Of a stretch of DNA of 55,390 nt, positions 46,213 to 54,699 are shown in pieces. The stretch is from Cloacimonetes bacterium UBA5210 (GTDB lineage Bacteria > Cloacimonadota > Cloacimonadia > Cloacimonadales > Cloacimonadaceae). Location: assembly GCA_002412625.1 (NCBI GenBank), contig DHVK01000047.1:1-55390 (forward strand), written 5' to 3'. A program made the translations under genes and the position numbers. Numbering within the stretch: the stretch's first letter is position 1; each line of letters begins with the position of its first letter. Below the pieces are notes generated by a model. The model was not told the origin of the DNA and searched no databases. It was given only the letters and a program-made list of their open reading frames with translations.

Positions 46213-46907
46213 TCAGCTCAACCGCCATCATTACCGGCGCGGGTTCCGGCTTGCGCATGGGCGGAGAGATCAAGAAACAGTATCGGCTACTGGCCGGGAT
46301 CCCCATCCTGATCCGAAGTCTGGAGCCTTTCTTCTTCTCCCCGCTGATCTCAAACATCATTGTGACCGCCCCGGAGGAAGATCTTCAGTATTGCGAGGCA
46401 CTGATCCGGCAGTATTATGAACCGGCACCCAAACCATTCCTGGTGGTGGCAGGGGGCCTGGAGCGGCAGGATAGCGTGTTTGGCGCGCTGCAGCAATGCC
46501 CGCAGGATACATCACTGGTCTTTATTCACGACGCGGTGCGGCCCTTCATCAGCCAGGATCTGATCGAAGAACTGCATGCCATCGCCCTTCAGGACATGGC
46601 GGTGGTGCCCGCAGCCCGCTTGAAAAACACGATCAAGCAGGTGTCTGAGGAATACCTTGAGCAAACCCTGGTGCGAGACCGCCTGGTGCAGGTGTCCACC
46701 CCACAGGTCTTTGATTACAAGCTGATCCTGCAAAGCTACGAGAAAGCCTATCAGGACGGCTACGTGAGCACAGACGACGCCGCGCTGGTGGAGTACCTGG
46801 GCGCGAAAGTCCGCTATCACCTGACCGGCGATTTCAACTTTAAGATCACCGACGAGTGGGACCTGACCTTGGCCCACCTGATCATCGAAAAGAATATTAT
46901 CATATAA
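46200..46907 (+). CDS. ispD: 2-C-methyl-D-erythritol 4-phosphate cytidylyltransferase
   Basis: 235 aa. N-terminal GAGSGLRMGGEIKKQY is the CTP-binding motif (GxGxRMG-x-KKQ), with FIHDAVRPFIS and LVQVSTPQVFDY further on, and TDDAALVEYLG near the end, all diagnostic. Third step of the MEP isoprenoid pathway: MEP plus CTP gives CDP-ME. ispF is two genes downstream, with glmS between. Confidence 0.93.
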   Translation: MDSLISSTAIITGAGSGLRMGGEIKKQYRLLAGIPILIRSLEPFFFSPLISNIIVTAPEEDLQYCEALIRQYYEPAPKPFLVVAGGLERQDSVFGALQQCPQDTSLVFIHDAVRPFISQDLIEELHAIALQDMAVVPAARLKNTIKQVSEEYLEQTLVRDRLVQVSTPQVFDYKLILQSYEKAYQDGYVSTDDAALVEYLGAKVRYHLTGDFNFKITDEWDLTLAHLIIEKNIII

Positions 46908-46918
46908 AAGGGACTAAT

Positions 46919-49642
46919 ATGCTACGCAGCATTCTTTGCAAACTTCATGATTTTGAACTGAACTTCCGCTTGCCAATCCCCGGCTTGGGTTGCGGAGTGT
47001 TGGGCATGGCCTTGCCCAAGGTATCTGTAAACTTGGGCAAACACGCCTCCCAATTGCTTCGGGCTCTGGAATACCGGGGTTACGACAGCACCGGCGCCGC
47101 CTTCCTGAAAGAGAACAAAGAGATCACCCTGCTAAAAGACGTTGGTGCGCCCTCGACCCTGGTGAAGACCCTGGGCATCGAGAAACAGCCCGGCAAGATC
47201 TTCTGCGGGCAGGTGCGCTGGGCTACTTTCGGCTTTGTGGACAAAACCAATGCTCAACCCCACGAAGTGAAGTGCAAGCGCCATCTCTTTGGCGCGCACA
47301 ACGGCAATATCACCAATACCCGCGAACTGAAGGTCTTTCTTACCAAAGAAGGACACACCGTGCTCTCGGATAACGACGGCGAGATGCTGGTGCACAGTGT
47401 GGAACACTACTTTGATATCGAGCTTGCTAAAGCAAATAATCCCAGCGCGGCAGAAGAGCGCAAAGCCTGCATGCGCCGGGCTATCATCCAGACTGCCGAG
47501 AAGATGATCGGGTCCTATGCCGCGGTGGTGGTGGATCCCGAAACCGAAACCTCTTGGGCGATCAAAGCCGGTTCCAGCCTTTACTTCGGAGTGGGCACTG
47601 TGGACGACATGCCCTTCTCGCTTGCCTCTTCGGATCTCACCGCGGTCTTGCGCTTCACCAAGATGCTGGTGAATCTGCGCGAAGGTGAGTTTGTAGAATA
47701 CACTTCAGATTACTACCAGGTTTACGCGCAGAAGAACCTGAAGTTCAAGCGTCTGGGCCAGCCGGATGAAACATATGCAACCGGGGATATGATCGACGTG
47801 AAGCCGGTATATTCCAAGCTGAGAGCCGAGGATGTGGAGCTGCTGCCGGAGTTTGAGTACTTCATGGAGCAGGAGATATATGCTCAAAGCGAATCCACCG
47901 GCAAGCTCATCAAGCTGTTCCAGGGTGGGTCAAATACCGGCCGCTACATGCTGGATGTGATCGCCCAATCAGGCATGAAAGACCGCCTGAGCAACGCCAT
48001 GCTGGAGATTGTAGGCGCGCAAGATCTGGAATTCAAACAGCGCCGCTTTGACGAACTATGCGAATCCTCCGAGGTTTCCACCTTCATCGAGCATGCTCAC
48101 AAGAGCTACAGCGCCATCTTTGATGTGGCAGTGAAAGAGGATTTTGACAAGAAATACTTCTTCTCGAACGAAAAGAACATCTTTATCGAGCTGCTGGGCA
48201 CAGAGTTCGACCGCAAGCGCCTGATCGTGGCAAAAGCTCTGGACAGTATCTCCGAGCAAGTGTCCGTGACAGAATTTGAACACAGCGTACAGAACTTCCT
48301 GGAACTGATCAAGAACACCGTACGATGCAACCGCAACGCCTATTCCATTGCCTGTGGAACCAGCTTCCACGCCACCAAGATCGCCGCCCTCTTCTTCAAC
48401 GAGATTGCCCAGATCGAGCTGATCCCGATCCTCCCCGGAGACTTCCGCGGCGAGTACTCCAACTGCATCAAGGACAACGACCTGATCATCGGAGTTTCAC
48501 AAAGCGGCGAAACCAAGGACCTCATCGACATCTTCAACGACATCGACTCCACCGATCTGGACGTGCGAAAAGTGGTGCTGGTAAACAATATGAACAGCAC
48601 TCTGGGGCAGGAAAAGAGTGATGTGGCGATCCCCATCCTCTGCGGTCCCGAAATCGCGGTGCCCGCCACCAAAAGCTTCATGAACCAGATCACCCTGTTC
48701 TATTACCTTGCCATCCGTGTAGCAGATATGAAGCTGAACGAGCTGGAGCAAGACCTCTCCAGAGATGAATACGACCGCCGCAAAGCCGCCTTACAGAGAC
48801 GCTACAAGTCCTTGGCAGACATCCCGCTGCTACTGAAAGAGACGGTGGAAAAGACCGATGATATGATCGACAACATGGCCGCCAAGATCTACATGGAACC
48901 CTCCCTGCATATCCTTGCCACAAAGATCAGCGGAGTGGCCATGGAAGGCGCGCTGAAGATCCGGGAGACTGTGCTGAACCATGCCGAAGGCCGCGAAGCC
49001 AGCGAGTTCAAGCACGGTCCGAACACCATTTTGGGCAAAAACACCGTCTTTGGCGTGAAGCACGTGCGCAGCTTTGTGCGCGCCTTCAGCAATATGATCG
49101 ATACCATCGACGAGAAAGCCGAAGCCAAAGACATCCCGCAGAACGAACGCAAGGACATCCTGAAAGCATTGGCAGACTATGTCTTCACCCACAACACGCC
49201 CTTCAACCTCTCCAGTGAAGGCACCAAGATCTTCAACGACAGCATCCGCGGGCAGGACTTCTTTGAACCCCTTTACCGCAACTACCCGCTGATCTATGTG
49301 ACTGGTCCGGACGAGCGAGACGTGAACCTCACCATTTCTCAGATCAACACCCACAAGATTCGCGGCGCGGACACTTATGTGATCGCCGAAGAGAACGACA
49401 ACCTGATGAAGAACGCTTCCGGAAACCCCAAAGAAGGCGCTTATTACGGCTGGGCATACATCATGTTGCCCAAGACCGGGGACAGCCTGATGACCTGTTT
49501 TTCCGCCACCATCGTGCTGCAGCTTTTAGCTTTGCGCATGAGCATCCGCAAGATGAAGAAGCTGGATCTGCTTGGCGTGAAGGACCATGGCGTGCACCCG
49601 GACGTGCCCAAGAACGTCTCCAAATCTATCACGGTGGATTAG
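46919..49642 (+). CDS. glmS: Glutamine-fructose-6-phosphate aminotransferase, long form with apparent propeptide
   Basis: 907 aa from ATG 46919 (AAGGGA upstream). Class II glutamine amidotransferase: LGCGVLG carries the presumed nucleophile at Cys25, followed by LEYRGYDSTG, QVRWATFG and HNGNITNTRELK. The usual GlmS has Cys at position 2, so 24 residues would have to be removed to free it. Two SIS domains follow: CGTSFHA, SQSGETKD, then EGALKIRETVLNHAEG and ASEFKHGPNT. Ends with NVSKSITVD, like the GlmS LAKSVTVE tail. ~300 residues longer than usual (about 610), with extra helical segments near residues 300-420, and between and within the SIS domains. Makes glucosamine-6-P for the wall and LPS. 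Confidence 0.88.
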   Translation: MLRSILCKLHDFELNFRLPIPGLGCGVLGMALPKVSVNLGKHASQLLRALEYRGYDSTGAAFLKENKEITLLKDVGAPSTLVKTLGIEKQPGKIFCGQVRWATFGFVDKTNAQPHEVKCKRHLFGAHNGNITNTRELKVFLTKEGHTVLSDNDGEMLVHSVEHYFDIELAKANNPSAAEERKACMRRAIIQTAEKMIGSYAAVVVDPETETSWAIKAGSSLYFGVGTVDDMPFSLASSDLTAVLRFTKMLVNLREGEFVEYTSDYYQVYAQKNLKFKRLGQPDETYATGDMIDVKPVYSKLRAEDVELLPEFEYFMEQEIYAQSESTGKLIKLFQGGSNTGRYMLDVIAQSGMKDRLSNAMLEIVGAQDLEFKQRRFDELCESSEVSTFIEHAHKSYSAIFDVAVKEDFDKKYFFSNEKNIFIELLGTEFDRKRLIVAKALDSISEQVSVTEFEHSVQNFLELIKNTVRCNRNAYSIACGTSFHATKIAALFFNEIAQIELIPILPGDFRGEYSNCIKDNDLIIGVSQSGETKDLIDIFNDIDSTDLDVRKVVLVNNMNSTLGQEKSDVAIPILCGPEIAVPATKSFMNQITLFYYLAIRVADMKLNELEQDLSRDEYDRRKAALQRRYKSLADIPLLLKETVEKTDDMIDNMAAKIYMEPSLHILATKISGVAMEGALKIRETVLNHAEGREASEFKHGPNTILGKNTVFGVKHVRSFVRAFSNMIDTIDEKAEAKDIPQNERKDILKALADYVFTHNTPFNLSSEGTKIFNDSIRGQDFFEPLYRNYPLIYVTGPDERDVNLTISQINTHKIRGADTYVIAEENDNLMKNASGNPKEGAYYGWAYIMLPKTGDSLMTCFSATIVLQLLALRMSIRKMKKLDLLGVKDHGVHPDVPKNVSKSITVD

Positions 49643-49646
49643 AGCG

Positions 49647-50123
49647 ATGCGTATCGGCTTTGGCTATGATGTTCACCGCCTCACAGAAGGCCGCAAGTTG
49701 ATCCTCGGTGGCGTGCAGATCCCGCACGACACCGGGCTGCTGGGGCATTCCGACGCGGACGTACTGATTCACAGCATCTGCGACGCCTTGCTTGGCGCAT
49801 TGGCGATGGGGGATATCGGCGGTCATTTTGCGGATAGCGATCCCGCGTTCAAGGATATCGATTCCAGAATCCTGCTAACACGCTGTTACAATATGGTTTT
49901 GGCAAAGAATTACCGGATCGCGAACCTGGATGCCACCATCTGCGCGGCAGCTCCCAAGTTAGCGCCCTATGTGGCTGAAATGCGGCGGAATATTGCCCAT
50001 GATCTGGATTGCGAAGAAGACCAGATCTCGATCAAAGCCACCACAGAAGAGGGGCTGGGCATCTCCGGCTGCGGCGCAGGGATGAGCGCCACTGCTGTGA
50101 TCCTGATCCAACCTGCCGGATGA
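49647..50123 (+). CDS. ispF: 2-C-methyl-D-erythritol 2,4-cyclodiphosphate synthase
   Basis: 158 aa from ATG 49647, right after the glmS stop. IGFGYDVHRL (metal ligands Asp and His), LGHSDADVLIH, DIGGHFADSDPAFKD and ATTEEGLGISGCGAGMSATA are the standard motifs; length is exactly typical. Converts CDP-ME 2-phosphate to MEcPP. ATGA overlap with mobB. Confidence 0.95.
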   Translation: MRIGFGYDVHRLTEGRKLILGGVQIPHDTGLLGHSDADVLIHSICDALLGALAMGDIGGHFADSDPAFKDIDSRILLTRCYNMVLAKNYRIANLDATICAAAPKLAPYVAEMRRNIAHDLDCEEDQISIKATTEEGLGISGCGAGMSATAVILIQPAG

Positions 50124-50869
50124 AAGCCATCGCCGTAATCGGTTACCACCACACCGGGAAGACCACCACCGTGCTCGCCCTGGTGCGCGCGCTCACCGCC
50201 CGCGGCTACAAAGTTGCCACCATCAAGGACATTCACAGCGGGAAATACCGTGCCGATTCACCCGGCAAAAACAGCGCTCTGCATGTGGAAGCCGGCAGCA
50301 TCCAAACCGTTGCCCGGGGCCTATATGACACCGCCCTGATCTACCCCCGCACTCTGCCACTGAACGAGATTATCGCTCACCTCCAGGCAGACTTTTTGGT
50401 GATTGAGGGCATGAAGGACGCTCCGGTGCCCAAGATCGTTTGTGCCAAGGAAGCCGCCGAACTGCCAGAGCTGATCGACGACAGCTGCATCGGCATCAGC
50501 GGCATCATTGCTTCTGAAGGCTTTCACCACCCGGAACTACCGGGCTTCAAGCTTCCTGAAGATGCCGAAGCCCTGTGTGACACAGCCCTCAACAAGTGCT
50601 TTGAACTGCTTCCCGCGGCAGATCCGGATTGCTGTTCCCGCTGCGGCAGCTCCTGTTTACAGATGGCAAAAGACATCGTACAGGGACGCCGCAAACGCAG
50701 TGATTGTGTGCTGGATGGCAAAAGCGGCATCAGCCTCACCGTGGACGGCAAAGCGGTGCAGATCGTCCCCTTTGTGCAGGACATCCTGAAAGACAGCATC
50801 CTGGCGATCGTAAAGAACCTGCGGGATATCCCCGCCAACAAAGAGATCGAAATCCGCATCAAACCATGA
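50120..50869 (+). CDS. mobB: MobB-like GTPase fused to a [4Fe-4S] domain
   Basis: 249 aa. Walker A GYHHTGKTTT (8-17), switch-like VATIKDIHSGKYRADSPGKN and DFLVIEGMKDAPVPKIVC are MobB hallmarks (about 1-155). A second domain follows with C172-SR-C175-GSS-C179-LQMAKDIVQG...C196, matching the FeS domain (PF04060) spacing C-x2-C-x3/4-C-x16-C. MobB takes part in guanine dinucleotide attachment to molybdopterin; what the cluster does is unknown. Coupled by 4-nt overlaps to ispF before and thiF after. Confidence 0.85.
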   Translation: MKAIAVIGYHHTGKTTTVLALVRALTARGYKVATIKDIHSGKYRADSPGKNSALHVEAGSIQTVARGLYDTALIYPRTLPLNEIIAHLQADFLVIEGMKDAPVPKIVCAKEAAELPELIDDSCIGISGIIASEGFHHPELPGFKLPEDAEALCDTALNKCFELLPAADPDCCSRCGSSCLQMAKDIVQGRRKRSDCVLDGKSGISLTVDGKAVQIVPFVQDILKDSILAIVKNLRDIPANKEIEIRIKP

Positions 50870-51486
50870 ACTATCAGGATTATTTCTGCGAGCGTGACCC
50901 CCTGGCCTTTCCTCAATGGCAGAAGGCGGTGGTGGGCATCGCGGGTGCCGGTGGCCTGGGCTCAAACGCGGCTATCCTGCTTGCCAGAGCGGGGATCGGC
51001 AAATTGATCATCGCGGATTTTGACATTGTTTCGGTTTCGAACCTCAATCGGCAAGCCTTCAATCTGGATCAGATCGGAGAGCCCAAAGTGGAAGCCCTGG
51101 CGGCAAACATCCGGCGCGTCAACCCCTTTATTCAGCTCGAAATTCACTGCTGCCGCCTGAACCCGGAAAACATCCCCGGGATCTATGCCCAGGCGGAGGT
51201 CATGATTGAGGCCTTTGACAAAGCGCTTCAGAAGCAAATGCTGATCGAGACCTGGTTGAGCCACTACCCGGGCAAGCCCCTGATCTGCGCCTCCGGTTTA
51301 GCCGGCTTCGGCCGCAGTGATGAGATCAGGATCGAACACCAAAACGGCCTTTTCATCGTGGGCGATCAAAGCTCAGAACTGCAGGAAGGCATCTCGCCGA
51401 TTGCCCCGAGAGTGATGATTGTAGCGGCAATGCAGGCAAATCTGTGTCTGGAAATCATTAGCAAAGCACAAAAGGACAACACATGA
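50866..51486 (+). CDS. thiF: ThiF-like (short form) E1-type adenylyltransferase
   Basis: 206 aa from ATG 50866 (ATGA overlap). The ATP-binding GAGGLGSNAA (26-35), IIADFDIVSVSNLNRQAF and a helix IGEPKVEALAANIRRVNP are typical; the size and C-terminal half fit the ThiF family-2 type. The CxxC zinc site of MoeB/long ThiF is absent. It should adenylate the C-terminal Gly-Gly of the carrier encoded next. It could serve thiazole or molybdopterin formation; thiG and thiH are not in the window, and mobB is adjacent. Confidence 0.82.
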   Translation: MNYQDYFCERDPLAFPQWQKAVVGIAGAGGLGSNAAILLARAGIGKLIIADFDIVSVSNLNRQAFNLDQIGEPKVEALAANIRRVNPFIQLEIHCCRLNPENIPGIYAQAEVMIEAFDKALQKQMLIETWLSHYPGKPLICASGLAGFGRSDEIRIEHQNGLFIVGDQSSELQEGISPIAPRVMIVAAMQANLCLEIISKAQKDNT

Positions 51487-51689
51487 GCAAGACGATCGAG
51501 ATAAACGGCAATACCGTGGACTGGCAGGAAGGAATGAGCGTGCGCGATGCAATGAAGCTGATGAATTACACCTTCCCCATGCTGGTGATCAAACTAAACG
51601 GCACGCTGGTCTCCAAAAGCGATTACGACAGCACCACAATTCCCGCAGGCGCGGAACTGATGGTGGTGCACCTGATCAGCGGAGGTTGA
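51483..51689 (+). CDS. thiS: ThiS/MoaD-like ubiquitin-fold sulfur carrier
   Basis: 68 aa with a ubiquitin-like fold pattern (IEINGNTVDWQEGMSVRDAM) and terminal ISGG. The Gly-Gly tail is adenylated then thiocarboxylated. Length 60-70 and VIKLNGTLVSKSDY favour ThiS over MoaD (~80). Coupled to thiF by ATGA. Its last 14 nt overlap the 3' end of queE on the opposite strand. Confidence 0.88.
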   Translation: MSKTIEINGNTVDWQEGMSVRDAMKLMNYTFPMLVIKLNGTLVSKSDYDSTTIPAGAELMVVHLISGG

Positions 51690-52302
51690 GCAGCTTATGC
51701 AGTTGCAGGCTCAGTTTTACCTGCAGCCCGTCTCTTAGCAACCACTCTGCCAAGAGCTCTGCCGGCAGCATATTCGTCACCGGAGAGAAATGTAAGACCC
51801 GCCCTTCCAGCTTGTGCTCCCGCACAAAGCTCTTCGCGTATTGATAATCGTGAAAACCGGTTAAGACAAACTTCAGCTCGTCCCACGGCGCCATCAGTTT
51901 CAGGTTCGCTTTTTGAAAGCTGCCACCCTCGCCGCTTCCGGGGCATTTCACGTCCAAGATCTTCACCACTTCCCGCGGAACTTCGTCGATATACATCGCC
52001 CCATTGGTCTCCAGCAACACCTTATAGCCTTTTTGCAGAAGGACTTCCATCAAGGCGGGGCATGCTTCTTGCCACAAGGGTTCGCCTCCGGTCAGTTCCA
52101 CCACCTTTGCCGGATATGTCGCGATTTCAACCAGGATCTGCTCAAAACTCATCATTTTCCCGGGAGCGTGGGAGTAAGTGGTATCGCAAAAGCGGCAGCG
52201 CAGGTTGCATCCGGCAAGCCGCACAAAGATGCAGGGCATGCCCATATAGCCGGATTCGCCCTGCAAACTGTAGAAGATCTCGCAGATTTCCAGTTCTTGC
52301 AT
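51676..52302 (-). CDS. queE: 7-carboxy-7-deazaguanine synthase
   Basis: 208 aa from ATG 52302. Radical SAM: CNLRCRFCD gives C32, C36, C39 (CxxxCxxC). N-terminal EIFYSLQGESGYMGMPCIFVRLAG is the QueE signature, with VVELTGGEPL and TNG later. Makes the deazapurine core of queuosine from carboxytetrahydropterin. Other queuosine genes are not in the window. Sits 4 nt downstream of the amidohydrolase gene. Confidence 0.93.
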   Translation of the reverse strand: MQELEICEIFYSLQGESGYMGMPCIFVRLAGCNLRCRFCDTTYSHAPGKMMSFEQILVEIATYPAKVVELTGGEPLWQEACPALMEVLLQKGYKVLLETNGAMYIDEVPREVVKILDVKCPGSGEGGSFQKANLKLMAPWDELKFVLTGFHDYQYAKSFVREHKLEGRVLHFSPVTNMLPAELLAEWLLRDGLQVKLSLQLHKLLNLR

Positions 52303-52306
52303 TATC

Positions 52307-53512
52307 TTAAAAGGGTAAAAATGGAAAGTCTTTGTGATAGCCCAAGGCGGCATCGATTTGGTCGTTTATTTCCTGAGGGTCTCCGATCACGAATTTCTCG
52401 CGCTTACCGGTGCGGAAGATGGTGTATTCGACATCGTTGCCCGGCAATAGATCCAGATATTCACTATCGCCATAGCGGGGGATGCCATCGACCATCAGCA
52501 GCTTGATGGAGCTCATATCCAGGGTCAACAGGTTATGGAAAGGATCTTTATCGATCTGATCCGTGAGCAACAAGTTTCGCGTGTTTTCGGGATTCAAGCG
52601 CCCATAAGCGGGATCCAGATACAGCGCTCTCACCGCGTTTTCAGTTACCATCTTATACAGCAGATTCAGTTCCAAATGAGGGAACTGCTGATGGATGACG
52701 TCCAACTCCGCGATCAGGTTCACCGCGCCGCTCATCGTGGAATCCGTGCCGATCACCACGTTCGCGCCGTGCTTGATTGCTGCATCAATCTTGAAGGTTT
52801 CGCCGATCAGATACAGGTTTGAGGTCGGACACCAACACACGGAGGCACCCACCTCGGCAATCCGCTTGATCTCATTCTCGGTAAAGGCGATACCATGGAT
52901 CATCAGAGTGTTTTTTTGCAGAAGATGCTGCTCGGTCAATTTGGCAAATTCTGCCTTGGTGATCTCATCTGTGCCTTCGCCCAGATGGATGATGAACGGC
53001 ATTTTTGACTGGCTGAGTTTCATTTCCTGGGCAGCGCTTTCGCCGCCCCACCAGTTTCCTAAAGTGATAGAATGGCACTGGCGATAATTGCGGGCAACGA
53101 TGATGGGCATGCTGTCGTAGTAGGCGCTATTCTGAATGGGGCCATGATCCTGCACGATGGAGCACCCGGAAAAGAGGTTCTTGTAAGCTCCCAGGCGGGC
53201 AATGGCAAGTGCCGCGGGTTCCATATGCTGAAACGAGCCGTCGTTGATCCAAAACTGACTGCGCTCGTGGAAGCTGAACGAATCCTTCATGTCTTCCACC
53301 CAGATGTGAGAATTGGGATAAGGGCGCTTATCACCTGCCCGTGGCACCCAGTTTCCCACCAGATGGTCATGAGAATTGATCAGGGGACTATAGGCCACAC
53401 TTCCCGGGATCTCCAGGGCTTTGGCGGCGAGTTCATCCTCTCCCAGATTCAGCACCACACCTTCGCGCACATCATCCCAAGAGATAACGCTTAGGCCGGC
53501 TAAGATTTTCAT
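52307..53512 (-). CDS. Metal-dependent amidohydrolase (SsnA/guanine deaminase-like)
   Basis: 401 aa. Metal ligands: HDH in LINSHDHLVGN (H48, H50), His of FIIHLGEGTDE, His of LMIHGIAFTENE and Asp of VIGTDSTMSG. This is the pattern of the ATZ/TRZ, cytosine and guanine deaminase branch. Some homologues named SsnA lie beside xanthine dehydrogenase genes. Start overlaps the etfA stop (ATGA). Substrate unknown; a purine or other heterocycle is plausible given the hydroxylase at 35-39 kb. Confidence 0.78.
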   Translation of the reverse strand: MKILAGLSVISWDDVREGVVLNLGEDELAAKALEIPGSVAYSPLINSHDHLVGNWVPRAGDKRPYPNSHIWVEDMKDSFSFHERSQFWINDGSFQHMEPAALAIARLGAYKNLFSGCSIVQDHGPIQNSAYYDSMPIIVARNYRQCHSITLGNWWGGESAAQEMKLSQSKMPFIIHLGEGTDEITKAEFAKLTEQHLLQKNTLMIHGIAFTENEIKRIAEVGASVCWCPTSNLYLIGETFKIDAAIKHGANVVIGTDSTMSGAVNLIAELDVIHQQFPHLELNLLYKMVTENAVRALYLDPAYGRLNPENTRNLLLTDQIDKDPFHNLLTLDMSSIKLLMVDGIPRYGDSEYLDLLPGNDVEYTIFRTGKREKFVIGDPQEINDQIDAALGYHKDFPFLPF

Positions 53513-54699
53513 GCTCTTACTTCTTTAATCCTCTTAATAAGTTTGGGCACTACTTCAAAAAGATCTCCCACGATTCCCAAATCCGCAACCTTAAAGATTG
53601 GTGCATCGGGATCTTTATTGATTGCCACAATGTAATCCGCGGAACTCATCCCGGCAAGGTGCTGGATGGCTCCGGAGATTCCGATCGCGATATAAATGCT
53701 GGGTTTCACGGTCTTACCCGTCTGTCCAACCTGGTGAGAATAGGCAATCCACTCGGAGTCAACTGCCGCGCGCGATGCTCCCATCGCTCCGTCAAGGGCT
53801 TCTGCAAGCTCTTCGATCATGGCAAAATTTTTGGCATCCTTGATGCCTCTGCCCCCTGCCACGATCACATTTGCGTCTGTGATGTTGATCAGATTGGTCT
53901 TCTCTTTGTCAAACGATATATACGTGGTATTATCTTCTTCAAGTTCAAAAATATACTCTTCACGGATCACGCTGCCGCTGCGGGTATCGTCCCGAACCAG
54001 CGGATTCATCACTTTGTGGCGCACCGTTGCCATCTGCGGACGGTGATTTGCGGTGACGATGGTGGCCATGATGTTGCCCCCGAAGGCGGGACGGGTCTGA
54101 TACAGATTTCCGCTTTCTTCGTCGATCGAAAGCCCAGTGCAATCCGCGGTTAAACCGGTATTCAGCTTGATGGCGACCCGCGGGATGAAGCTTCGGCCGA
54201 TTACACTGGCACCGGCAAGAATGATCTCGGGTTTATATTTTTCGGCCAGATAGCTAAGCGCTTCACTATATTTTTCGTCTCGGAAATGATCCAAAGCAGG
54301 ATCATCAATGCAGATCACTTGGTCTGCACCATAGGCGATGAGTTCTTCCGCCATTCCGTTAAGATTATACCCCAGCAGAACGGCACTCAATTCGCAGGAA
54401 AGCTGATCGGCAAGATCACGCCCTTTGCCCAGTAGTTCGTGGGATACCCCGGCAACCACGCCATCGCGTTGCTCGGCAAACACCCACACCCCGCTGTATA
54501 GACTTTTGTCCACATGCTCCGCGCTTTTCTTGCGAATCACGATGGCATCAAAGGGACAGGCTTGCACACAGGCACCGCAAAGCACGCATTTATCAATATC
54601 TATTTCCGCTAATTGGGCATCGACATGAATGGCATCATAAGCGCAGGCCTTCAGGCAGGCACCGCAACCAACACATTTCTCAGTGATAACTTCAATCAT
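53509..54699 (-). CDS. etfA: Electron transfer flavoprotein alpha subunit with N-terminal 2[4Fe-4S] ferredoxin
   Basis: 396 aa. The first ~60 residues are a two-cluster ferredoxin: C9, C12, C15, C19 and C38, C41, C44, C48. Then the ETF N-terminal domain (VWVFAEQRDGVVAGVSHELL) and the FAD-binding domain with VGQTGKTVKPSIYIAIGISG. AGGAG precedes the ATG. Ferredoxin-fused EtfA is known from anaerobes. EtfB, normally adjacent, is not found on either side. Confidence 0.92.
   Translation of the reverse strand: MIEVITEKCVGCGACLKACAYDAIHVDAQLAEIDIDKCVLCGACVQACPFDAIVIRKKSAEHVDKSLYSGVWVFAEQRDGVVAGVSHELLGKGRDLADQLSCELSAVLLGYNLNGMAEELIAYGADQVICIDDPALDHFRDEKYSEALSYLAEKYKPEIILAGASVIGRSFIPRVAIKLNTGLTADCTGLSIDEESGNLYQTRPAFGGNIMATIVTANHRPQMATVRHKVMNPLVRDDTRSGSVIREEYIFELEEDNTTYISFDKEKTNLINITDANVIVAGGRGIKDAKNFAMIEELAEALDGAMGASRAAVDSEWIAYSHQVGQTGKTVKPSIYIAIGISGAIQHLAGMSSADYIVAINKDPDAPIFKVADLGIVGDLFEVVPKLIKRIKEVRA

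Noticed and set aside
46919..49642. PurF (amidophosphoribosyltransferase) rather than GlmS
   Set aside because: A propeptide would fit PurF, but the two SIS domains, SQSGET, EGALKIRE and the KSITVD tail are those of GlmS.
50866..51689. Firm naming of the pair as MoeB/MoaD
   Set aside because: The adenylyltransferase lacks the CxxC zinc site and rhodanese domain, and the carrier has ThiS length; only the context points to molybdopterin.
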